Source: Gammaproteobacteria bacterium (lineage in GTDB: Bacteria > Pseudomonadota > Gammaproteobacteria > Steroidobacterales > Woeseiaceae). From it: 64,000 nt of DNA. Below, in pieces: positions 11,968-20,625 of the stretch. A program made the translations under genes and the position numbers. Position 1 is the first letter of the stretch, and each line of letters begins with the position of its first letter. Location: contig JAOTYE010000010.1 of NCBI GenBank assembly GCA_029862045.1, forward strand, positions 1 through 64,000, in the 5' to 3' direction. The notes beneath the pieces are model-generated. The model had not been told where the DNA came from and made no database searches. It saw only the letters and a list, made by a program, of their open reading frames with translations.

Positions 11968-12243
11968 ATGAAAACAACTAAGCGGTTACTCATCCTGCTG
12001 GCAGCCTGCCTGCCAATGTGGGCATTTGCGGGACCAGTCGACATCAATACGGCCGATGCCGAAACAATTTCTGCCGAACTGAACGGCATCGGCCTGGCAA
12101 AGGCAAAGGCGATCGTCGAGTACCGGGAAAAGTACGGTCCGTTCAAGAGTCCCGAAGATCTGTCGCTGGTCAAGGGAATCGGCGACAGGACTGTCGAGAT
12201 CAATCGAGCCAATATTCGCGTCGCGGCTGCAAAAAAGAAGTAG
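11968..12243 (+). CDS. ComEA-like helix-hairpin-helix protein, exported
   Basis: A 91-residue protein with a signal peptide (MKTTKRLLILLAACLPMWAFA, probable cleavage after AFA) and a ComEA-type helix-hairpin-helix pair. The motif runs DINTADAETISAELNGIGLA, then FKSPEDLSLVKGIGDRTVE, typical of non-specific double-stranded DNA binding. Full-length ComEA is a DNA-uptake receptor. Short gammaproteobacterial members like this one are periplasmic and also linked to competence. AAGGAG at 11956-11961 fixes the ATG, while an upstream TTG at 11914 would put extra residues before the signal peptide. No other competence gene is adjacent. Confidence 0.88.
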   Translation: MKTTKRLLILLAACLPMWAFAGPVDINTADAETISAELNGIGLAKAKAIVEYREKYGPFKSPEDLSLVKGIGDRTVEINRANIRVAAAKKK

Positions 12244-12269
12244 CGGCACGCCGACTGTGAGCTGTGCAA

Positions 12270-12304
12270 CACCGGCGTTCGTGACAAGAGTCATGACGCC
12301 GGTG
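12270..12304 (+). terminator. Hairpin between the ComEA-like gene and galU
   Basis: CACCGGCGT (12270-12278) pairs with ACGCCGGTG (12296-12304), and an inner GTGAC/GTCAT stem extends the hairpin. It begins 27 bases after the ComEA-like stop. What follows (ATTTGAATTGG) is AT-rich without a true T run, so termination is plausible but not certain. Confidence 0.4.
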
Positions 12305-12352
12305 ATTTGAATTGGCTATGATGCGCAAAATGTAGTTTTGTGGAGCAGCCAT

Positions 12353-13216
12353 TTGGGCATCAAGATCAGGTCGGCCGTTTTTCCCGTGGCAGGTCGAGGT
12401 ACGCGTTTCCTGCCCGCGACCAAAGCGAGCCCCAAGGAAATGCTGCCTGTCGTTGACAAGCCGCTGATTCAGTATGCGGTCGAGGAAGCAATAGACGCCG
12501 GTGCGACCAGGCTCATCTTCGTCACTGGCAGTTCAAAGCGTGCGATTGAGGATCATTTTGATATCGATCCGGAACTTGAGCAGGCATTGCTGGACGGTGG
12601 CAAGGACGAGCTGCTCAGATCCGTTCGCGATATCGTTCCCGAAGGTGTTTCTTGCATCTACATCCGACAGGGCAAACCCTTGGGTCTCGGTCATGCTGTT
12701 CTGTGCGCCAGGACCGCGGTTGGCGACGAACCCTTCTTCGTGCATCTGGCCGACGACCTGATTGCAGGAGATCCGCCGTGCCTTACGCAGATGGCGGGCG
12801 AGTATGCCCGGCATGGCGGCAGCGTGATTGCCGTCGAGACGGTCCCACATGAAGACACATCGAGCTACGGAATCGTCGCGGTAGACGAAGCGACCCGTAT
12901 CACCGAGATTGTCGAGAAGCCTGCACCCGACGAAGCCCCATCGAACTCCGCTGTGGTTGGTCGATATTTGTTAAGCGCGGAGATATTCGACAAGCTCGAA
13001 ACTACGGGACGTGGAGCAGGTGGCGAGATACAGCTCACCGACGCCATTGCCGACCTGCTCGCCGAATCGCCCGTTTACGCGTACTCATTCAGCGGCAAAC
13101 GCTTCGACTGCGGCAGTAAGCTGGGGTACCTCAAAGCGACGATCGCATACGGCCTCGATCACCCGGACACGGGCGAAGCATTGCTCGCACACCTGCGCGA
13201 TCTTCTTGAGGACTAG
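12353..13216 (+). CDS. galU: UTP-glucose-1-phosphate uridylyltransferase
   Basis: Makes UDP-glucose for LPS, exopolysaccharide and trehalose synthesis. The nucleotidyltransferase signature reads [20 protein letters not shown], followed by [32 protein letters not shown] is seen near the C-terminus. No ATG fits the N-terminus. The TTG at 12353 has a GGAG seven bases upstream and begins [16 protein letters not shown], the expected start, giving 287 residues. Another TTG at 12338 would add five residues without a ribosome binding site. Confidence 0.93.
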   Translation: MGIKIRSAVFPVAGRGTRFLPATKASPKEMLPVVDKPLIQYAVEEAIDAGATRLIFVTGSSKRAIEDHFDIDPELEQALLDGGKDELLRSVRDIVPEGVSCIYIRQGKPLGLGHAVLCARTAVGDEPFFVHLADDLIAGDPPCLTQMAGEYARHGGSVIAVETVPHEDTSSYGIVAVDEATRITEIVEKPAPDEAPSNSAVVGRYLLSAEIFDKLETTGRGAGGEIQLTDAIADLLAESPVYAYSFSGKRFDCGSKLGYLKATIAYGLDHPDTGEALLAHLRDLLED

Positions 13217-13240
13217 CGACCGCCAGGGCCGCCAGGAGCA

Positions 13241-13357
13241 CTAATCCGCCGTTGCAGGCTTGTTCAAAAACGCGACCACTGCGCCGAGAATGACCAGAAA
13301 CACCGTCTCATACGACTGAGAGACCTCCTGAGGCCATTTGAAACCGGCGTCGCTCAA
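13241..13357 (-). pseudogene. Possible remnant of a membrane-protein C-terminus
   Basis: Between galU and the lipoprotein leader, the minus strand carries a 38-codon open stretch from TTG to TAG. Its second half reads YETVFLVILGAVVAFLNK, a hydrophobic segment resembling the last transmembrane helix of a transporter. An in-frame TAG lies immediately upstream, so it is not an intact gene. I cannot name a family. It could equally be a chance open stretch. The remaining bases to 13420 show nothing I recognise. Confidence 0.2.
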
Positions 13358-13420
13358 CTAGGTACATCCCAGAATTGACGCGAAACGCCTGACGGCGCAT
13401 AAATATCTACTGCGATGAAT

Positions 13421-13510
13421 GCCGCGAACCTGGCCAAAGCTGGGGACTTAAAGCAACGGGTCCTCGCTTCCTCCGAGAAGCCATGGATGACTCCCCGAAG
13501 GACCCTAAGA
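13421..13510 (+). ncRNA. Candidate cyclic-di-GMP-I (GEMM) riboswitch
   Basis: The leader of the downstream lipoprotein has the order of elements expected of a GEMM aptamer. First comes GCGAACC, then a hairpin CCTGGC-CAAA-GCTGGG (13429-13444). The junction GGACTTAAAGCAACGGGTC (13443-13461) differs in few places from the usual GGACGCAAAGCCACGGGTC. A second long hairpin is closed by GGGTCCT (13458-13464) with AGGACCC (13499-13505), which contains an inner GCTTC/GAAGC stem. I could not pair the outer P1 stem convincingly, and the first loop is CAAA instead of GNRA. The match is by eye only. Confidence 0.5.
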
Positions 13511-13553
13511 CCGCCGAGCCCCACTCACGATCCTGCGTTATGGGAGGTTCGAC

Positions 13554-14585
13554 ATGAAAAAATATACTTATTGCCTGCTGTTATTCCTCTTCGGCTGTGG
13601 TGGTAATGGCGGCGGTGGCGGTGGCCGAATTGACGATGACGTCATTATATTGCCAACCTACGGATACCAGATAAGCGCTTCACCGGCTGGTGGTCTGCTG
13701 ATGGTGACCGTTCCTGGCGAAGGCGGCATGCGCACGATCTCCATAGACTTGGGTAACACCCTGAACGGTGAGGTCAACGTTAGCGTTGATTTCAATAACA
13801 TTGCGACGGTCACCGATTATTCGCTTCAGTCGCTGTCTACACTTACCGTTAATTCAGATATTGGAATACAGTTTCTCGGGACTTTCAGCGTCGAGGTCAT
13901 CGAAGACATGTTATTCGAGGTCGGTGACCCACCGACGACCGGGATGATCGAGGTCGTAATGGGCAACGAGACGGTGACGTTGGAAGTCTTCGTGGGCGGG
14001 GTCGAGCTCCGCCTGGCTGGAGGTTTGCCCATTGCACTGACCTGGGACGAACTCGAACTCTTGCTTGATGACAATGCGGCGTTCTCGTGGCAACGTCGCG
14101 CAGCGCTGGCCGCTGAGGTTCTTGAGTTCGTTTTCGTTCAGGCCTTGACCGTGACCGAGGTATTGAACCTCGTTACCGACGAACTCGCCAGCATCAATCC
14201 GCTGGTGGGGACCTGTGATGCCTTTACCGGCGCACCGCCGGCTGGCGTTCTCGCCCAGGGCGAAGAGAGATTCACATGGATGGGTTCTGGTAACTTCCCC
14301 ATGGGTGGCGACGATTTCCAATGGCTCTTCACGGATTGCTGGGTTGATGATGCGAACGACACTGAAGATCAATTGATCAACGGGAGCATCGATCTAAACA
14401 ACTATATTGAAATCATCGACGGCCAGTTCAATCTGGTTGGCACCGGGTTCGATGAGGTGATCTTCAACAACATCACGATTGCCCGAACCGACGAGAACCC
14501 ACCGGGTACGTTTACGATCGATCCCGCGAACACGATCACCGTAAGCGGTGGCTTCGATTTGGCGTTCATTGGATTCACCAATTAG
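13554..14585 (+). CDS. Predicted lipoprotein of unknown function
   Basis: A 343-residue protein with a lipoprotein signal peptide: MKKYTYCLLLFLFGC, lipobox LFGC, then the glycine-rich spacer GGNGGGGGGR. The mature part is acidic and rich in beta-type sequence, with many short Val/Ile/Thr strands. There is one helical stretch near 180-225 (WQRRAALAAEVLEFVFVQA), and two later cysteines could form a disulfide. I recognise no domain. GGGAGG lies six bases before the ATG. A probable c-di-GMP-type riboswitch precedes it, which would suggest a surface or biofilm-related role. It ends at a shared terminator facing tRNA-Asn. Confidence 0.8.
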   Translation: MKKYTYCLLLFLFGCGGNGGGGGGRIDDDVIILPTYGYQISASPAGGLLMVTVPGEGGMRTISIDLGNTLNGEVNVSVDFNNIATVTDYSLQSLSTLTVNSDIGIQFLGTFSVEVIEDMLFEVGDPPTTGMIEVVMGNETVTLEVFVGGVELRLAGGLPIALTWDELELLLDDNAAFSWQRRAALAAEVLEFVFVQALTVTEVLNLVTDELASINPLVGTCDAFTGAPPAGVLAQGEERFTWMGSGNFPMGGDDFQWLFTDCWVDDANDTEDQLINGSIDLNNYIEIIDGQFNLVGTGFDEVIFNNITIARTDENPPGTFTIDPANTITVSGGFDLAFIGFTN

Positions 14586-14603
14586 TAATCTTTGGCGCAG
14601 GCA

Positions 14604-14634
14604 AAAAAAAGCCCTCACGACGAGGGCTTTTTTT
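14604..14634. terminator. Bidirectional intrinsic terminator
   Basis: GCCCTC (14611-14616) and GAGGGC (14622-14627) form a stem with a five-base loop, flanked by an A run (14603-14610) on one side and seven Ts (14628-14634) on the other. It can therefore terminate both the lipoprotein transcript (+) and the tRNA-Asn transcript (-). Confidence 0.88.
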
Positions 14635-14639
14635 GAAAT

Positions 14640-14715
14640 TGGCTCCCCGGGCCGGACTCGAACCAGCGACCAATTGATTAACAGTCAACCGCTCTACCAA
14701 CTGAGCTACCGAGGA
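14640..14715 (-). tRNA. tRNA-Asn (anticodon GTT)
   Basis: On the minus strand the sequence folds as a complete tRNA of 76 bases with encoded CCA. The acceptor is TCCTCGG with CCGGGGA, and the D arm contains AGCTCAGTTGGTAGAGC. The anticodon loop is CTGTTAA with anticodon GTT, and the T loop is GTTCGAGTC. It is close to E. coli tRNA-Asn. It lies downstream of the aminotransferase on the same strand and just before the bidirectional terminator. Confidence 0.97.
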
Positions 14716-14792
14716 ATGGTATCGGTGAGAATCCATACTGATTCAGGCACCTGTGTTGCGGGCCGGAATTCTGGTTCAGCACCCGACCGAAG

Positions 14793-15977
14793 TCAAGCCG
14801 ATGTGACTCGTTTTATGCGTCGTACCGCCTCCTTTAGCGTCTCGAGAGAGCAGGCGAAAGACAGGCGCAGGTAGCCCGCTGCGCCAAAGGCGCTACCAGG
14901 CACAACGGCCACACTGGCCTCGTTGAGCAGAAGTTCCGTGAGCTCGGTGTCGCTCGCAATGCCGAGGCGATCCATAGCCTCTGCAACTCTGGGAAACGCG
15001 TAAAACGTGCCCTCGCCAGGGCGGCATTCGAATCCCGCAATGTCATTCAGTGCAGCGACCAGGTAATCGTGGCGCACCCGGTATTCGGCAGCCATATCAG
15101 CAACAACCGTCTGATCGCCGTCCAGGGCGGCCCTTGCGGCTTCCTGAGACACGCTGCAGGGGTTTGACGTGCTCTGACTTTGAATGGTCTTCATGGCCCT
15201 GATCAGTTCCAGCGGACCTGCGGCGTATCCTATTCGCCAGCCGGTCATCGCATAGGCTTTGGAGACCCCGTTGACCGTGACCGTGCGCCCAAGCAAGGCC
15301 GGGCATGCCGTCGCAAAGCTGACAAACGGGTCATCTGCCCAGTGGATCGGCTCGTAGATATCATCTGCTGCAATGACGATTCCCGAATGGCTCTCGAGCA
15401 CTTTGCCCAATGCCTGCAGTTCGGCCTTGCTGTAGCTTGCCCCGGTTGGATTCGAGGGGCTGTTCAGGATGAACAGGCGAGTGTCTTCGGTGATCGCAGC
15501 CTCAAGTTGCTCAGGCGTGATTTTGAAATGCTCGGCGATACTTGTTGCGATGACGACTGGCTCAGCTTCGGCCAGCAGCACCATGTCGGGGTAAGACACC
15601 CAGTAGGGCGAGGGAATGAGCGCCTCGTCACCGGGTCCGAGCAGACCCATACACAGATTAAACAGCGCTTGCTTTGCTCCCGAGGTAACAACGATCTGCG
15701 CAGGCTCGTAGTGCAGGTCGTTGTCGCGAGCGAATTTTCGCTGGATTGCGGCTTTGAGGTCGGCTGTGCCATCAATCGGCGTGTACTTGGTTGCACCTGC
15801 ATGAATCGACGCAATCGCCGCGTCCTTGATAGCCTGCGGTGTATCGAAGTCGGGCTCGCCGGTGCCGAGACTGATGATATCGCGACCGGCCGCTTTGAGT
15901 TCGGCGGCGCGAGCCAATACGGCACCGGTCGGCGAGGGCTTAACCCGCGCCATACGATTCGAAACTGATAAACTCAC
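14793..15977 (-). CDS. Class I aminotransferase, aspartate aminotransferase type
   Basis: PLP enzyme of the gamma subgroup of fold-type I aspartate aminotransferases. The GTG at 15977 has GGAGG seven bases upstream and gives a 394-residue protein beginning (M)[16 protein letters not shown], the family start. The frame extends much further upstream but that part is antisense to uvrB. Visible motifs are GEPDFDTP near 40, NSPSNPTGA near 170 and the PLP lysine in [13 protein letters not shown] near 235. Aspartate to oxaloacetate with 2-oxoglutarate is the likely main reaction, though related enzymes act on other amino acids. It diverges from uvrB with only 27 bases between the annotated starts. 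Confidence 0.92.
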   Translation of the reverse strand: MSLSVSNRMARVKPSPTGAVLARAAELKAAGRDIISLGTGEPDFDTPQAIKDAAIASIHAGATKYTPIDGTADLKAAIQRKFARDNDLHYEPAQIVVTSGAKQALFNLCMGLLGPGDEALIPSPYWVSYPDMVLLAEAEPVVIATSIAEHFKITPEQLEAAITEDTRLFILNSPSNPTGASYSKAELQALGKVLESHSGIVIAADDIYEPIHWADDPFVSFATACPALLGRTVTVNGVSKAYAMTGWRIGYAAGPLELIRAMKTIQSQSTSNPCSVSQEAARAALDGDQTVVADMAAEYRVRHDYLVAALNDIAGFECRPGEGTFYAFPRVAEAMDRLGIASDTELTELLLNEASVAVVPGSAFGAAGYLRLSFACSLETLKEAVRRIKRVTSA

Positions 15978-16004
15978 TCGTTTGCCTCCGAACAGCCGAC
16001 AACA

Positions 16005-18065
16005 ATGGTACGTGAAACAACACATCTGCCCAAGAAAACCGCAACAGCTGATCGGGATCGATTGACGCTGGTCTCGACCTTCGAACCCGCCGGGGATCAG
16101 GGTGCGGCGATTGCAGGCCTGTGCGAGGGACTCAACGATGGACTCGCGAGACAGATCCTCCTTGGCGTCACGGGATCCGGCAAAACGTTCACGATTGCCA
16201 GCGTCATCAAAGAATTGCAGCGGCCGGCAATCATTCTGGCGCCCAACAAGACATTGGCGGCCCAGCTCTATGGCGAAATGCGGGAGTTTTTCCCGAAGAA
16301 TGCCGTTGAGTATTTCGTTTCCTATTACGATTACTACCAGCCTGAGGCCTATGTGCCGAGTTCGGACACGTACATTGAAAAGGACGCGTCGATCAATCAG
16401 CACATCGAACAAATGCGATTGTCGGCAACAAAGGCACTGATTGAGCGACCTGATGCAGTCATCGTCGCCACGGTTTCGGCGATCTATGGCCTCGGCGATC
16501 CAGAGGCCTATTTCAGCATGGTGCTGCATCTTGTTCGCGGCGACCGCATTGACCAGCGCACGATCCTGCGGCGGCTGGCGGAACTGCAGTACCAACGTAA
16601 CGAAGTCGAGCTTTCGCAGGGCAGGTATCGGGTGCGGGGCGATGTCATTGACGTATTTCCTGCCGACTCAGAAAGAGACGCGGTTCGGATTGAATTATTT
16701 GACGATGAGATCGAGTCGCTCTCGTACTTTGATCCGCTGACAGGCGAGGTCTCGGCGCGTGTGCCACGGCTTACGATCTTCCCCAAGACGCACTACGTGA
16801 CGCCTAGAGAAACGTTGCTCGCAGCTTGCGAGCTCATCAAAGTCGAATTGAAAGACCGCTTGGAGTACCTGAGAAATAATGAAAAACTCTTGGAAGCTCA
16901 AAGACTTGAACAGAGAACTTTATTTGATTTAGAGATGATAAAGGAGCTTGGCTACTGCTCAGGCATCGAAAATTATTCGCGTTATTTATCTGGCCGGGAG
17001 GAAGGCGAGCCGCCACCTTGCCTGTTCGACTACTTGCCGGACAACGCGTTGCTGATTATCGACGAAAGCCATGTCACGGTGCCGCAACTGGGTGCGATGT
17101 ATAAGGGCGATCGCTCGCGTAAAGAAACTCTGGTCGAATTCGGGTTTCGACTGCCATCGGCGCTCGACAACCGTCCCTTGCGTTTCGATGAATTTGAAGG
17201 ACTGGCGCCGCAAACGATTTACACATCGGCAACGCCCGGGGACTACGAGCGTGATCACGCTGACAATATCGTCGAGCAACTCGTACGTCCGACAGGACTG
17301 GTGGATCCGGCTGTCGAAATCAGGCCAGCCAAGACCCAGGTCGACGATGTCCTGTCGGAGATTACGAAGCGCGTCGCCGTCGATGAGCGCGTTTTGATTA
17401 CTACGCTGACGAAGCGCATGGCAGAAGATCTCACGGATTATCTGCAGGAGCACGGCAAGCGCGTTCGGTATCTGCATTCCGATATTGCTACGGTCGAGCG
17501 CACTGAAATCATTCGTGATTTACGCCTCGGCGCGTTTGACGTTCTCGTCGGTATCAACCTTCTTCGCGAGGGCCTCGACATGCCCGAAGTATCGCTGGTG
17601 GCGATACTCGATGCGGACAAAGAAGGCTTTCTGCGATCCGAGCGATCGCTGATTCAGACCATAGGGCGCGCCGCCAGACACTTGCATGGCACGGCCATTT
17701 TGTACGCAGATCGGATAACGGGCTCGATGCAGAGGGCGATCGATGAGACCAGCCGCCGTCGGGATCGGCAGCTCGCGCACAATCGGAGGCACGATATTAC
17801 GCCGGCGACAATCGTGAAGCAGGTCGCCGATATCATGGAAGCGGCGTATCCGTTGCCGGGCAGGGGTCGACGCCGCGTCGCCGAGGAGGCAGCACAATAC
17901 GAAACAATGACGCCTGCACAACTTTTGAAACGAGCCGCAAAACTCGAGAAGCAGATGCTCAAACACGCGCGCGACCTCGAATTCGAGGAAGCTGCCCGGC
18001 TACGCGACGAGATTCACCGCATTCGCCAGGAAGGGCTTGGATTGACCGATCGCAAGGCTGGATAA
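16005..18065 (+). CDS. uvrB: UvrABC system protein B
   Basis: Damage-verification helicase of nucleotide excision repair. The P-loop is [14 protein letters not shown]. The beta-hairpin that probes the lesion contains [20 protein letters not shown]. Later helicase motifs include DESHVTVPQ and [15 protein letters not shown]-terminal UVR domain (about 640-675, [19 protein letters not shown]) contacts UvrC. Typical UvrB homology begins at about residue 20 ([13 protein letters not shown]). A TTG at 16062 could therefore be the real start, which would widen the divergent gap with the aminotransferase to 84 bases. Confidence 0.96.
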   Translation: MVRETTHLPKKTATADRDRLTLVSTFEPAGDQGAAIAGLCEGLNDGLARQILLGVTGSGKTFTIASVIKELQRPAIILAPNKTLAAQLYGEMREFFPKNAVEYFVSYYDYYQPEAYVPSSDTYIEKDASINQHIEQMRLSATKALIERPDAVIVATVSAIYGLGDPEAYFSMVLHLVRGDRIDQRTILRRLAELQYQRNEVELSQGRYRVRGDVIDVFPADSERDAVRIELFDDEIESLSYFDPLTGEVSARVPRLTIFPKTHYVTPRETLLAACELIKVELKDRLEYLRNNEKLLEAQRLEQRTLFDLEMIKELGYCSGIENYSRYLSGREEGEPPPCLFDYLPDNALLIIDESHVTVPQLGAMYKGDRSRKETLVEFGFRLPSALDNRPLRFDEFEGLAPQTIYTSATPGDYERDHADNIVEQLVRPTGLVDPAVEIRPAKTQVDDVLSEITKRVAVDERVLITTLTKRMAEDLTDYLQEHGKRVRYLHSDIATVERTEIIRDLRLGAFDVLVGINLLREGLDMPEVSLVAILDADKEGFLRSERSLIQTIGRAARHLHGTAILYADRITGSMQRAIDETSRRRDRQLAHNRRHDITPATIVKQVADIMEAAYPLPGRGRRRVAEEAAQYETMTPAQLLKRAAKLEKQMLKHARDLEFEEAARLRDEIHRIRQEGLGLTDRKAG

Positions 18066-18099
18066 TGGGCCTTGCGTGTAACGGATGGCTTGAGTATCG

Positions 18100-18126
18100 T
18101 ATGCCGCCCCTCGCCGGGGCAGCATA
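18100..18126 (+). repeat. Hairpin between uvrB and tRNA-Val
   Basis: TATGC (18100-18104) and GCATA (18122-18126) flank a GCCCC/GGGGC stem with one mismatch, making about ten base pairs around a five-base loop. No T tract follows. It may end the uvrB transcript or be a processing signal ahead of the tRNA. Confidence 0.4.
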
Positions 18127-18134
18127 GTTAGATA

Positions 18135-18209
18135 GGGCGATTAGCTCAGGGGTAGAGCGCCACGTTGACATCGTGGAGGTCGGTGGTTCGAGACCACCAT
18201 CGCCCACCA
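18135..18209 (+). tRNA. tRNA-Val (anticodon GAC)
   Basis: Seventy-five bases with encoded CCA. The acceptor GGGCGAT pairs perfectly with ATCGCCC. The anticodon stem CCACG/CGTGG holds the loop TTGACAT with anticodon GAC, and the T arm is GGTGG-TTCGAGA-CCACC. It sits alone between uvrB and the infC operon. Confidence 0.97.
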
Positions 18210-18268
18210 ATTCCCCAATGTTGGCCCGGCGTTGCGAATTGGCAACGAATTACCTGATTTTTTTGGAA

Positions 18269-18315
18269 AAACAATCGTTTCCACGGTTGTTTCTTGCTAT
18301 TTGGCTATATAGAAT
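18269..18315 (+). promoter_or_regulatory. Candidate infC promoter with overlapping inverted repeat
   Basis: TTGTTT (18287-18292), 17 bases, then TAGAAT (18310-18315) is a plausible sigma-70 promoter about 78 bases before the infC start. The inverted repeat AAACAATCG (18269-18277) with CGGTTGTTT (18284-18292) overlaps the -35 element. It could be an operator, or the 3' end of the tRNA-Val transcript. Confidence 0.35.
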
Positions 18316-18392
18316 CGCGTTCCCGCAGTTGCTGCGGCGCTTCGATGCGTGCAGCCAGAGTGGGGACCTGTTGAGTATTGGAGGATCTAAGG

Positions 18393-18911
18393 ATCGCAGC
18401 CACAAAGCGCGTACGACGTAACGAAGAGATAGATGCCCAGGAAGTCCGCGTTATTGACGCGGAAGGTGAGCAAGCCGGTGTGATGCCACTGACCGATGCG
18501 ATTGATCTGGCCAAGAACGTCGGGCTCGATCTGGTTGAGGTTTCGCCAAATGCCGAGCCACCTGTTTGCCGGATAATGGATTTTGGCAAGTATTTGTTCG
18601 AGCAGAACAAAAAGGCTCAACACTCCAAGCGCAAGCAGAAGCAGGTACATGTAAAAGAGATAAAGTTTCGTCCGGGGACGGACGAAGGTGACTACCAGAT
18701 CAAACTGCGCAAACTCGTGGAGTTCCTGGAAAATGGTGATAAGACCAAAGTCACGTTGAGATTCAGAGGCCGGGAGATGGCACACCAGGAACTGGGTGCG
18801 AATCTGCTGGCCAGGGTCCGAGGAGACCTGGAAGAGTTCGCTGTTGTCGAGCAGATGCCGCAAATGGAAGGACGGCAAATGATCATGGTGATGGCGCCGA
18901 AAAAGCATTAA
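18393..18911 (+). CDS. infC: Translation initiation factor IF-3, AUC start
   Basis: IF-3 binds the 30S subunit, keeps it free of 50S and rejects poor start codons. The body is unmistakable ([17 protein letters not shown], then [15 protein letters not shown]). There is no ATG or GTG at the family start. A strong GGAGG at 18380-18384 sits eight bases before an in-frame ATC at 18393, giving 172 residues beginning (M)[11 protein letters not shown]. The only canonical-type alternative, TTG at 18378, overlaps that GGAGG. infC is known to use rare start codons (AUU in E. coli) for autoregulation, so ATC is the best call. Confidence 0.9.
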   Translation: MAATKRVRRNEEIDAQEVRVIDAEGEQAGVMPLTDAIDLAKNVGLDLVEVSPNAEPPVCRIMDFGKYLFEQNKKAQHSKRKQKQVHVKEIKFRPGTDEGDYQIKLRKLVEFLENGDKTKVTLRFRGREMAHQELGANLLARVRGDLEEFAVVEQMPQMEGRQMIMVMAPKKH

Positions 18912-19010
18912 CGAGCAGCTTTCTGCGGGTAACGACAACCGTAAAAGCATATCCCGCCTGCATCGGCCGGTTGTCCGGTACGTAGCATGGCCAGTAAAGT
19001 GGAGAAGACA

Positions 19011-19208
19011 ATGTCGAAGATGAAGACGAACCGGGGCGCGGCCAAGCGCTTCCGGCGCACGGCCAAGGGCGGATTCAAGCGTGCCCAGTCGCACCTCAAT
19101 CACATTCTCACCAAGAAGAAGTCGAAGCGTAAGCGCCAGCTGGGTCTGACCCTGCAAGTTGCTGAGAGCGACGTAAAGAGCGTGCGTCGCATGCTTCCTT
19201 ACAGCTAA
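19011..19208 (+). CDS. rpmI: 50S ribosomal protein L35
   Basis: Small basic ribosomal protein of 65 residues beginning [17 protein letters not shown], the L35 signature, and ending [13 protein letters not shown] at 19001-19004 supports the ATG at 19011. An upstream in-frame ATG at 18987 would add eight residues that L35 proteins lack. It lies 99 bases after infC and 14 before rplT, in the standard infC-rpmI-rplT order. Confidence 0.96.
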   Translation: MSKMKTNRGAAKRFRRTAKGGFKRAQSHLNHILTKKKSKRKRQLGLTLQVAESDVKSVRRMLPYS

Positions 19209-19222
19209 GAGGAGATTGAGAA

Positions 19223-19588
19223 ATGGCTAGAGTAAAGAATGGCGTTACCGCCAAAGCACGCCATAAAAAGGTCCTCGGTAAGGCAAAAGGCTACTACGGT
19301 GCGCGCAGCAAACTGTTTAAGACTGCCAAGCAGGCCGTCATCAAAGCGGGCCAGTACGCATACCGGGATCGTCGTCAACGCAAGCGCCAGTTCCGCGCAC
19401 TGTGGATCGCACGCATCAATGCGGCGGCTCGTTTGCATGGGCTGTCCTACAGTCGCCTGATAAATGGCCTGAACCTGGCAAATATTGAGGTTGACCGCAA
19501 AGTTCTGGCCGATATCGCGGTACACGATCCCGAGGGATTCGGCGCGATTGCTGAACAGGCGAAAGCCAGTCTGGCTCAAAGCAGCTAG
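19223..19588 (+). CDS. rplT: 50S ribosomal protein L20
   Basis: Ribosomal protein of 121 residues beginning [20 protein letters not shown], with the long basic N-terminal helix and the conserved [26 protein letters not shown] stands upstream of the ATG. In E. coli, L20 represses the rpmI-rplT mRNA. The 99-base gap before rpmI leaves room for such a site but I did not identify one. Confidence 0.97.
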   Translation: MARVKNGVTAKARHKKVLGKAKGYYGARSKLFKTAKQAVIKAGQYAYRDRRQRKRQFRALWIARINAAARLHGLSYSRLINGLNLANIEVDRKVLADIAVHDPEGFGAIAEQAKASLAQSS

Positions 19589-19636
19589 GGTACCGACACG
19601 GGTGCGGCCGCGCCGCGCCCACTCGGATTGATTCTT

Positions 19637-20620
19637 ATGCGGGCACTGAGCGAGCTGGTTCAAACGGCGGCATCGGAAATCGATGCAGCGACCGATCTGG
19701 CTGCACTGGATGCAGTCAGAGTCACCTACCTTGGCAAGAAAGGCGAGCTAAGAGCACGACTCAAGTCGCTCAGCGACTTGCCAGTCGACGAGCGTCCCAC
19801 TGTCGGGCAAGAAATTAATCAGGCCAAGCAGGAACTGCAGGGCCTTATCAATGCCCGCCGTGAGGCGCTGGGCACAGCGGCACTGGAGGCAACGCTTGCT
19901 GGCGACGCAGTCGACGTGACACTGCCGGGGAGGGGTGCGTCTATTGGTGGCCGCCATCCGGTCTCTCGTGCGATGACGAGGATCGAGAAGATATTCTGCA
20001 AAGCCGGTTTCGGTGTCCGCACCGGCCCGGAGATAGAGGACGACTTCCACAATTTCACGGCATTGAATTTTCCGGAGAATCACCCGGCGCGCGCCGAGCA
20101 CGACACGTTCTTCTTTCCGGGCGGCAATCTGTTGCGCACGCACACATCACCCGTGCAGATTCGTTCGATGGTCGAGGAGGGCGTGCCGATCCGGATTATC
20201 GCTCCGGGTCGAGTTTATCGTTGCGACTCTGATCAGACGCACACACCGATGTTCCACCAGGTTGAAGGCCTGGTGATCGATCGCGGCATCAGCCTGGCAA
20301 ATCTGAAGGCTGTCTTGCACCAGTTTGTGGAGAGTTTTTTCGAACGCGAAGCCCAACTACGATTCCGCGCGTCATACTTCCCGTTCACAGAGCCGTCTGC
20401 CGAAGTGGATATTCTTTGGGAAAAGGGCAAGTGGCTGGAGATTCTCGGCTGCGGCATGGTGCACCCAAACGTGCTCGAAGCAGCCGGTGTCGATTCTGAG
20501 GAGTTCACGGGTTACGCGTTCGGCATGGGCGTCGAGCGCCTGGCCATGTTGCGTTATGGCGTGACGGACCTGCGCACTTTTTTCGAGAATGACCTCCGCT
20601 TCTTGCGGCAGTTCCGGTAA
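19637..20620 (+). CDS. pheS: Phenylalanyl-tRNA synthetase alpha subunit
   Basis: Catalytic subunit of the alpha2-beta2 class II synthetase. From the ATG at 19637 it has 327 residues, the same as E. coli PheS. A TTG at 19628 adds three residues only. An N-terminal coiled coil (about 1-90) is followed by the class II core, with motif 2 around [20 protein letters not shown] and motif 3 [13 protein letters not shown]. It is followed after five bases by pheT. Confidence 0.97.
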   Translation: MRALSELVQTAASEIDAATDLAALDAVRVTYLGKKGELRARLKSLSDLPVDERPTVGQEINQAKQELQGLINARREALGTAALEATLAGDAVDVTLPGRGASIGGRHPVSRAMTRIEKIFCKAGFGVRTGPEIEDDFHNFTALNFPENHPARAEHDTFFFPGGNLLRTHTSPVQIRSMVEEGVPIRIIAPGRVYRCDSDQTHTPMFHQVEGLVIDRGISLANLKAVLHQFVESFFEREAQLRFRASYFPFTEPSAEVDILWEKGKWLEILGCGMVHPNVLEAAGVDSEEFTGYAFGMGVERLAMLRYGVTDLRTFFENDLRFLRQFR

Positions 20621-20625
20621 TCGCC

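Noticed and set aside
13415..13606. 63-codon open frame upstream of the lipoprotein
   Set aside because: It spans the riboswitch candidate and overlaps the lipoprotein signal peptide in another frame. It has no ribosome binding site and no recognisable protein features.
15978..16595. N-terminal extension of the aminotransferase by 206 residues
   Set aside because: The extension is the antisense of uvrB. The GTG at 15977 has a strong GGAGG and begins the conserved family N-terminus.
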